From positions 86,969,352-87,033,351 of the forward strand of contig CM066736.1 of assembly GCA_033961575.1 (NCBI GenBank): a stretch of DNA of 64,000 bases, written 5' to 3'. Source of the stretch: Aselliscus stoliczkanus (taxonomy: Eukaryota; Chordata; Mammalia; Chiroptera; Hipposideridae). The notes under the pieces are model-generated. The model was not told the DNA's origin, did no database searches, and saw only the letters and a list, made by a program, of their open reading frames with translations. The position numbers and the translations under genes are program-made. Of the stretch, positions 61,901-64,000 are shown piece by piece (positions within the stretch are counted from its first letter, which is position 1; every line of letters starts with the position of its first letter).

Positions 61901-64000
61901 ACTCTGGTTTTCAATTCTTTCCGTTGTTCTTCACTGCCTGGAGTTTTACTTTCCTTCTTGTGAACTAAGCTATTGATTTTAGATAATATTTTTTCTACTT
62001 TATCTAACATATCGAGGTGTTTATAAAGTGAAACTTCTCAGTTCATCTAATCTACTGTATTGCTTGGCACTGAGCTTAGTACATAATATATATTCAAGTG
62101 TATTCTTCTTTCCTTCATTCAGGATACAATAGAGGGGATTCATGTCATATACATGGTAGAAGTCAGTACAGATACTCTCTAAGCAGAGTCCCTTCTAACT
62201 TTGAGATCCTGTGAATTACAGAAATACATTTTCTTGCATTTTTTTGTTAAGTGTCCCTAACGTCTTGTTGGTCAAACTACTTGACAAACTGACAACTTAA
62301 TGAAGTGTATTTTCATTAAATACTGAAAATACATACACTAAAATATATATGGGATAATTAACATATTGTCTTTCCTGATATAGACTTTATTTGATGTGAC
62401 ATAAATTCTACTTTAATTTATAACTGACAAATAATTTCCTCTTTATCACATAACAGAACCACTTTATAATGCTAAAATTTCATAATAACCAGTTTTATGG
62501 ATATTCCATGGTTGCTTAGATTATCTTTAGTATATAGTTTATATAAAAGTATGATTGGATACTATGGTATATGTATGTTACAAAGTTGTCATAATGATGC
62601 CCTGATTACATTTTACTTGTATTGTTATTAAAGTATACTTCTAAAAGCAAATAATACGTGATCATTTTGTTGAAGACTTCCTGCGGAATCATTACCATCA
62701 ATATTCTTTGGTATTTATTAAGTTAGTCCCATGTTGACATTTTCTACTTGGTTAATTTGGTATGCTTCTTTATAAAGCCAAATATCTCTAATGTAGCTAA
62801 ACAAATATCTAGCCAACATTTCAAGTATTTATGACTGCATTTATCTATTATCTAGGTTTATTGGGAAACGGGTGCTCAAATCACATCTCCTCATGATAAA
62901 GAAATTCTGAAATGTATAGAAGAATGTGTGGAACCCTGGAATGGTTCCTGGAATGATAATTTAGTGGATACCAGCCCACTGAAGAGAGATCCTCTGCAGG
63001 ACATTTGCAGGAGATACATGGAAGATCTGAAAAAGATCTGTTTTCACAGGTATCCAAGTAGAAAGATAGGATAGCATTACCCAAGAATAAGATGAACAAA
63101 TATGGGAAAGAACCAGGGATAAAAATGTATTGGCTGTTTGTTATATTACAATTATAGCTAAAATGAACTATTCACAATAGACAAAAATTGGAAAATAATC
63201 GAAATATCCATAATCTGATGAGTGGATAAATGAAATGTGGTATATCTATACGATGAAATATGATTCAGCCGTAAAAAGAAATGAAATATTGATGCATACT
63301 GCAGCATGGATAAACCTTGAAAACATTATTCTAAGTGAAAGAATCCAGTCACAAAGGACCACGTATTGTATGAGTCCATGTATATGAAACGTCCAGAGTA
63401 GGCAAACTGTAGAGGCAGAAGCAGTTGCCTGTGGCTGGGAGGAATAGGAGGGTTAGGGAGTGGCGGCTATGGGGTATGGAGTTTCTTTTTTGGGGGTAAT
63501 GAGAATGTTCCAAAATTGATTATGATAATGGTAGAAAAACTAATATAGTGAAAGCCATTGAATTGTATACTTTAAATGCATGAATTGTATTAATATAATA
63601 TATTAATTACCTCTCAATAAAGCTGTATAAAAAATGTATAGCTAAATATATGTATTCCCTCTCTATAAGATCAGGAAATTCTCTATAAATTTTTTTCTAA
63701 ACTTTTATTTTTCCTTTTCTATTTCCATGTTTCCATAACCATTTCATAAGTAGCTAACACTATTGCTAGAAAGCACCCTGGCTTGCTGAGTGTATTTTCC
63801 CTATCCTACAAAATAGATTTAGCTTTTTCTCTAGCTTATTTTAATTATATAACACACAAGTAATGAGTTTTATGATTGATTGAATGGTGCTTTTTCCTTT
63901 ACAGGGAATTAAACTCAAAGACCACCTTGAAATTTGTACACACGTCGTTTCATGGGGTCGGACATGACTATGTGCAGCTGGCTTTTCAGGTGTTTGGCTT
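34134..64000 (+). CDS. PGM2L1: PGM2L1, glucose 1,6-bisphosphate synthase, 5' part (exons 1-7, spliced)
   Basis: PGM2L1 uses 1,3-bisphosphoglycerate to phosphorylate hexose monophosphates in the cytosol. The product, glucose 1,6-bisphosphate, is the cofactor of phosphomannomutases and phosphoglucomutases; the enzyme is best known from brain. Coding pieces 34134-34244, 52690-52857, 55123-55229, 55963-56047, 56524-56607, 62856-63049 and 63905-64000 join without stops into 281 codons plus two bases, ending ...QLAFQVFG. Visible landmarks are FGTAGLR (67-73), GYDTR (114-118) and [13 protein letters not shown] around Ser175, the phosphorylated catalytic serine. PGM2 is the nearest relative; the N-terminus [19 protein letters not shown] and the [12 protein letters not shown] exon start fit PGM2L1 instead. 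Metal-binding and later domains lie beyond the window. Every intron begins GT and ends AG, and there is no sign of pseudogenisation. Confidence 0.96.
34245..35234 (+). other. Start of PGM2L1 intron 1
   Basis: CpG-rich to about 34460, then ordinary intron. An A-run lies at 34850-34865. No extra exon is recognised. Confidence 0.5.
35235..35410 (-). repeat. L2-like fragment
   Basis: ATATTTATTGAGCACTGCAT and GGGTTCCCTGCCCTCAACAA give the antisense L2 3' signature. Confidence 0.6.
35465..35635. repeat. MER5-like hAT-Charlie element
   Basis: CAGTGCTTCTCAAACCTTGA to GGACCACACTTTGAGTAGCA, with GGGGTGGGGCCTGAGATTCT in the middle, as in MER5A. Probably nearly complete. Confidence 0.8.
35636..37367. 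other. Intron 1 sequence, mostly unassigned
   Basis: 36570-36740 resembles an antisense L2 (ACAAGGCACTGGCTG ... GAGATACAAAGATG). No exon or gene recognised. Confidence 0.4.
37368..37704 (+). mobile_element. MER2-type Tc1/mariner-Tigger element, nearly complete
   Basis: Begins CAGTTGACCGTTGAACAACA and ends GTTCGAGTCAATTG, with TA on both sides (37366-37367 and 37705-37706). The centre has TTTCAATAAATACGTACAGT. It is non-autonomous and of the old mammalian Tigger type. Confidence 0.8.
37705..38621. other. Intron 1 sequence, unassigned
   Basis: No gene or clear repeat. 37930-38560 may be an old LTR-like relic, which I cannot name. Confidence 0.3.
38637..38740 (+). mobile_element. Short head-only SINE
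   Basis: GGGGCCGGCCGAGTGGCGCG to CACTGTCCTC plus A tail. Direct repeat AAAAAGTTAAAGGTA / AAAAAGTCAAAGGTA (38622-38636 and 38741-38755). Confidence 0.92.
38741..38798 (+). repeat. Partial tandem copy of the SINE end and its target site
   Basis: After the second target repeat come GGGGCC, then CACATATGATACTGCCCTC plus A tail, and a third target repeat AAAGTTAAAGGTA. It looks like a duplicated SINE that lost its middle. Confidence 0.85.
38799..39254. other. Intron 1 sequence
   Basis: Starts with three GTTAG units (38801-38815). The rest is unassigned and no exon is seen. Confidence 0.35.
39255..39450 (+). repeat. MIR
   Basis: TTCACAGCAACCTGTGCAGG, AAGGAAACTTAGTTTCAG and AGAACCCAGGTCATTTGGCC in MIR order. 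Confidence 0.75.
39604..39720 (-). mobile_element. Short head-only SINE
   Basis: (TTTA)n tail, GAGGGCAGTGTCCCTGGCCC, ending TTTGGCTGGCCC. Imperfect target flanks (TCACGAA and TCATGAA). Confidence 0.9.
39892..39955 (+). mobile_element. 5' end of a MER2-type element
   Basis: ATTTGACCCTTGAATAACAT to GGTCCACTTATACGTGGATA matches the first 60 bp of the element at 37368; the rest is absent. Confidence 0.7.
39956..41834. other. Intron 1 sequence, AT-rich
   Basis: 41080-41230 resembles a sense L1 3' fragment (AATGCCTACCATTAAGGGAA). A (TA)n stretch lies near 41253-41297. No exon recognised. Confidence 0.4.
41835..42000 (+). repeat. MIR
   Basis: CATATGTCAGACATGGTAGT, TTATCATTTTTTAACCTATA and ACTCTGGCTCAGAGAAATAA follow the MIR consensus, with many changes. 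Confidence 0.6.
42400..42505 (+). mobile_element. Short head-only SINE
   Basis: GGCTGGCCAAGTGGCATGG to CACTGCCCTC plus A tail. Target duplication AAATTCCCATATTCAC / AAATTCCCGTATTCAC (42384-42399 and 42506-42521). Confidence 0.93.
42522..43488. other. Intron 1 sequence, unassigned
   Basis: No gene or named repeat recognised. Confidence 0.4.
43489..43597 (-). mobile_element. Short head-only SINE
   Basis: T run, AGAGGGCAGTGTCACTGGCC, ending ACTTGGCCGGCC. Target duplication TCCTTCCATATTTCT (43474-43488 and 43598-43612). The 126-codon frame at 43363-43743 crosses it and is not a gene. Confidence 0.93.
43613..44479. other. Intron 1 sequence, unassigned
   Basis: No exon or named element recognised. 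Confidence 0.4.
44726..45064 (+). mobile_element. MER2-type element hosting a second DNA transposon
   Basis: Begins CAATTGATCCCTTAAACTAT and ends TTCAAGGGTTAACTG, with TA at 44724-44725 and 45065-45066. The middle is interrupted at 44800. Confidence 0.8.
44800..44970 (+). mobile_element. MER8-like Tigger-type element, nested
   Basis: Begins CAGTCAGCACTTTGTATCCC and ends CCATGGGACTG, with TA on both sides (44798-44799 and 44971-44972). The central part is deleted. It sits inside the MER2-type element. Confidence 0.78.
46090..47250 (-). mobile_element. L1 3' region fragment
   Basis: Antisense text such as AATTCCTAGAAATGGAATTA, TTTTGATAGATATTGTCAAA and CTACCAGCAATGTATAAAAG follows the usual order of an old L1. 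Split by the SINE at 46232. Confidence 0.65.
46232..46341 (-). mobile_element. Short head-only SINE
   Basis: T run, GAGGGCAGTGTCACTGGCCC, ending CTCAGCCTGCCC. Target duplication AGGACTGCTCCATT (46218-46231 and 46342-46355), exact. Confidence 0.95.
47288..47670 (-). mobile_element. B-type SINE, long
   Basis: T run, TTGGGGAATTGGGGAAGGGA, body with GCAGGCGGGCGTAACCCACC, and head complement ending ACCACTCAGCTGGCCCC. Same family as 27642-28155 but without that copy's extra middle segment. The 97-codon + strand frame here is an artefact. Confidence 0.88.
47807..47902 (-). mobile_element. Short SINE, 5'-truncated
   Basis: T run, GAGGGCAGTATCACTGGCCC, stopping at CACTGCGCCAT, so the terminal GGCCGGCC of the head is missing. 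Flanks AAAGAGTTT / GAAGAGTTT suggest truncation at insertion. Confidence 0.88.
47915..48062 (-). repeat. L1 3' end fragment
   Basis: GTTTCAGGTGTACAACATAG, ACTTATGAAGTGATCACCCC and GACTATATTCCCTGTGCTGT, a common laurasiatherian L1 3' stretch. Confidence 0.65.
48063..48600. other. Intron 1 sequence with a MIR relic
   Basis: 48410-48580 resembles a MIR (TTAGAGCCAGACAAACCTGG). A second copy of CCCTCTCTGATTCTT flanks a T run at 48490-48530. No exon seen. Confidence 0.45.
48714..49140 (+). mobile_element. Long tRNA-related SINE (T+ form)
   Basis: GGGGCCAGCCGAGTGGCGC to CCAATAAAATCTTTAG plus A tail. Target duplication AAAAAGACTATC (48700-48711 and 49141-49152). The body is shorter by about one internal repeat unit and lacks part of the AGCTAAGATGGTGAAC region. 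Confidence 0.93.
49153..49555. other. Intron 1 sequence, partly L1-derived
   Basis: CACCAACAGTGTATTACAGT continues an old antisense L1 interrupted by the SINE. The rest is unassigned. Confidence 0.4.
49740..51222 (+). pseudogene. Mariner transposase pseudogene (DD34D)
   Basis: In its active form this enzyme cuts and reinserts the element at TA. The N-terminal DNA-binding part is visible in pieces ([20 protein letters not shown] near 49890-49960, then [19 protein letters not shown] after a frameshift near 50000). There is an in-frame stop near 49850. The catalytic part is open from 50093 to the SINE. TSDEKW carries D34 of that frame, FHLDNVRP carries D126, and [13 protein letters not shown] carries D161. 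Exactly 34 residues separate the last two, the mariner DD34D signature. The C-terminus continues after the SINE to TGA at 51220-51222 (QNGQYIID). The stops and split make it inactive. Confidence 0.92.
50685..51132 (-). mobile_element. Long T+ SINE inside the mariner
   Basis: Starts with a T run and AAATTGGGGAATTGGGGG; ends CACTCAGCCGGCCCC. The target duplication AAGGACAGGTCCT / AAGACAGGTCCT is transposase coding sequence. It therefore postdates the mariner. Frames in it are SINE translation. Confidence 0.94.
51300..52212. other. End of PGM2L1 intron 1, unassigned
   Basis: AT-rich intron without a recognised exon or named repeat, up to the SINE next to exon 2. Confidence 0.4.
52213..52655 (-). 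mobile_element. Long T+ SINE immediately before exon 2
   Basis: T run, AAAGATTTGTATTGGGG, body, ending CACTCGGCCGG. Direct repeat CTGAGTAA on both sides (52205-52212 and 52659-52666). Only 34 bp separate its end from exon 2, so the original branch-point region was displaced or rebuilt. Confidence 0.93.
52690..52857 (+). CDS. PGM2L1: PGM2L1 coding exon 2
   Basis: Acceptor TTTTTTATAG|AATCCC, donor CAG|GTAAGT, 168 bp, phase 0 on both sides, residues 38-93. It starts [12 protein letters not shown] and contains [16 protein letters not shown]. The loop FGTAGLR at 67-73 is part of the conserved N-terminal active-site region of phosphohexomutases. Confidence 0.97.
52858..53688. other. PGM2L1 intron 2, first part
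   Basis: Unassigned intron sequence; no additional exon recognised. Confidence 0.4.
53689..53794 (-). mobile_element. Short head-only SINE
   Basis: T run, GAGGGCAGTGTCACTGGCCC, ending CACTCGGCCGGCC. Target duplication CAGTTCATTTTT (53677-53688 and 53795-53806). Confidence 0.94.
53807..55122. other. PGM2L1 intron 2, second part
   Basis: 54180-54260 resembles an L2 or MIR end (TGCCTGCCATATAGTAGGTC). The rest is unassigned. Confidence 0.4.
55123..55229 (+). CDS. PGM2L1: PGM2L1 coding exon 3
   Basis: Acceptor CTGCTTCAG|GGG, donor CAGAG|GTACCG, 107 bp, ends in phase 2 (splits Arg129). Encodes [20 protein letters not shown] and [20 protein letters not shown] (114-118) is the conserved strand and loop of domain 1. 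Confidence 0.97.
55230..55923. other. PGM2L1 intron 3
   Basis: Unassigned intron sequence, ending in the TC microsatellite. Confidence 0.4.
55924..55955 (+). repeat. (TC)16 microsatellite used as polypyrimidine tract
   Basis: Sixteen TC units followed by TTTTTAG and exon 4, so the repeat is the polypyrimidine tract of this acceptor. Confidence 0.95.
55963..56047 (+). CDS. PGM2L1: PGM2L1 coding exon 4
   Basis: 85 bp, from TTTTTAG|GCTTGC to TTTGTA|GTAAGT, completing Arg129 and encoding [20 protein letters not shown] and RYVPTPFV (to residue 157). The frame returns to phase 0. Confidence 0.97.
56048..56523. other. PGM2L1 intron 4
   Basis: 56205-56275 is an L2 3' end (GTGCCTGGCATATAGAAGGT ... 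AATATTTGTTAAATGA). The rest is unassigned. Confidence 0.5.
56524..56607 (+). CDS. PGM2L1: PGM2L1 coding exon 5 (catalytic serine)
   Basis: 84 bp, TTCAG|CCATAT to AAG|GTAAAC, phase 0, residues 158-185. Encodes [20 protein letters not shown] and RKEDNGYK. Ser175 in TASHN is the serine that carries the phosphate in this superfamily. The motif is intact. Confidence 0.97.
56608..57699. other. PGM2L1 intron 5, first part
   Basis: No extra exon recognised. Overlapping frames at 56795-57131 and 57331-57618 on opposite strands have no motifs. Confidence 0.4.
57700..58700 (+). mobile_element. L2 LINE 3' region, about 1 kb
   Basis: Sense L2: TTAAAATCCAAGCTCCTTAC, CTGTTTGGATTGCTCTTCCC, AACCTTCCCTGGCCACCTCA and a decayed end GTCACATAGCAGACCCTTAG, in the L2 order. 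It spans the C-terminal reverse transcriptase relic and 3' UTR. Confidence 0.75.
58777..59234 (+). mobile_element. Long tRNA-related SINE (T+ form)
   Basis: Head ACTGGCTGAGTGGTGCG to CCAATAAAATCTTCAAAA. Exact 16 bp target duplication AAAAAGTATCTTTCCT (58761-58776 and 59235-59250). The 134-codon minus-strand frame is its shadow. Confidence 0.95.
59265..59660 (-). mobile_element. L1 3' fragment, left piece
   Basis: CTTGGAGATCATTCTCTCCA, TTTAACCAGTTCTCTGTTAA and TGTGCTGCAATGAATGTTCT are antisense old L1. It continues at 60388 after the inserted elements. Confidence 0.7.
59680..59905 (+). repeat. MIR
   Basis: TTTGTGACCTCAGGCAAGTT, GTTTCCCCATCTACACACTG and TAGTATAGTGTCTGGCTCTG: a well-ordered MIR. 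Confidence 0.8.
59937..60379 (-). mobile_element. hAT-type non-autonomous element with SINE inside
   Basis: The ends CTGCACTGTCCAATATG and ...CCATGGCACTGCTG are inverted, flanked by an exact 8 bp duplication ATCTACAG (59929-59936 and 60380-60387), the hAT hallmark. Interrupted by the SINE at 60184. The orientation is nominal. Confidence 0.82.
60184..60285 (-). mobile_element. Short head-only SINE
   Basis: T run, GAGGGCAGTGTCACTGGCCC, ending CACTTGGCCGGCCC. Target duplication TCTTTTTATCTTTTT (60169-60183 and 60286-60300), exact. Confidence 0.94.
60388..60830 (-). mobile_element. L1 3' fragment, right piece
   Basis: GTGAAACTCCTGAGTCAAAG, TGTACCAATTGATACTCTCA and GAGTGAGGTTGAACATCTTT continue the L1 of 59265-59660 in the right order. 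Confidence 0.7.
61129..61588 (-). mobile_element. Long tRNA-related SINE (T+ form)
   Basis: T run, AAAGATTGTATTGGGGAATT, body, ending CACTCGGCTGGCC. Flanking repeat CAAAGCAGT (61115-61123 and 61589-61597). The 208-codon frame 60998-61624, the longest of the window, is read-through of this SINE. Confidence 0.92.
61600..62855. other. PGM2L1 intron 5, end
   Basis: AT-rich, unassigned; no exon recognised before the exon 6 acceptor. Confidence 0.4.
62856..63049 (+). CDS. PGM2L1: PGM2L1 coding exon 6
   Basis: 194 bp, TATCTAG|GTTTAT to CACAG|GTATCC, ends in phase 2. Encodes [38 protein letters not shown] and [15 protein letters not shown] (residues 186-249 plus the split Arg250), closing domain 1 and leading into domain 2. 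Confidence 0.97.
63050..63904. other. PGM2L1 intron 6
   Basis: Mostly the L1 3' end listed next, with short unassigned flanks; acceptor CTTTACAG. Confidence 0.5.
63165..63640 (+). mobile_element. L1 3' end, sense
   Basis: ATTCACAATAGACAAAAATT, TGAATTGTATACTTTAAATG and CTCTCAATAAAGCTGTATAA, a 5'-truncated old L1 in the transcription sense of PGM2L1. It brings an AATAAA at about 63618. Confidence 0.75.
63905..64000 (+). CDS. PGM2L1: PGM2L1 coding exon 7, cut by window end
   Basis: Starts after CTTTACAG and completes Arg250; residues 251-281 ([20 protein letters not shown] and [11 protein letters not shown]). HGVGHDYV belongs to the domain 2 entry of PGM2-type enzymes. No donor is seen before the edge. 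Confidence 0.96.

Noticed and set aside
1..64000. CRISPR arrays, operons, ribosome binding sites, rRNA or functional tRNA genes
   Set aside because: None seen. The tRNA-like heads of the SINEs have diverged A and B boxes and no intact tRNA fold.

Overview
The window is nuclear DNA from a placental mammal. It holds one clearly recognisable protein-coding gene: the 5' half of PGM2L1 (glucose 1,6-bisphosphate synthase) on the + strand. Coding exon 1 lies in a CpG-rich promoter at 34134-34244. Exons 2-6 follow with consensus GT..AG introns, and exon 7 runs off the right edge. The seven pieces splice into one uninterrupted frame of 281 codons plus two bases, about 45% of the roughly 620-residue family length. 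It carries the FGTAGLR, GYDTR and TASHN (catalytic Ser175) blocks of the alpha-D-phosphohexomutase superfamily.

Bases 1 to about 33300 are intergenic. No functional gene is recognised there. The stretch holds an old mariner-type transposase remnant at the left edge (minus strand), two 80-82 bp mariner MITEs, MIR and L2 relics, a roughly 5 kb degenerate L1 (minus, 14245-19260), other L1 pieces, MaLR/ERVL-like LTR relics, and a processed ferritin light chain (FTL) pseudogene at 26948-28377. That pseudogene keeps its iron-responsive element and is split by a SINE.

From about 33300 onward the window is the PGM2L1 promoter and gene body: an 18.4 kb intron 1, then introns of about 2.3, 0.7, 0.5, 6.2 and 0.9 kb. 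The introns hold MER2-type, MER5-type and hAT transposons, L1 pieces, a SINE-split mariner with a DD34D transposase relic, and many young SINEs.

The dominant repeat is a tRNA-related SINE starting GGGCCGGCCGAGTGGC. It occurs as a head-only short form of about 100 bp ending in CACTGCCCTC plus an A tail, and as a form of about 440 bp whose 3' end carries AATAAA and TCTTT before the A tail (T+ type). A second, related family carries a B-type head (GAGTGGCTCAGTTGGTTAAGAG). Young SINEs of this kind together with DD34D mariners suggest a bat, perhaps a horseshoe or leaf-nosed bat. That is inference and was not tested by a search.

No previously undescribed multi-gene system was found. The most interesting signals are a SINE inserted about 34 bp before the exon 2 acceptor, a (TC)16 microsatellite acting as the exon 4 polypyrimidine tract, two inverted ZNF143-like motifs upstream of PGM2L1, MITEs whose structure is explained by fusion of the two ends of the mariner in this window, and several nested insertions that give relative ages.
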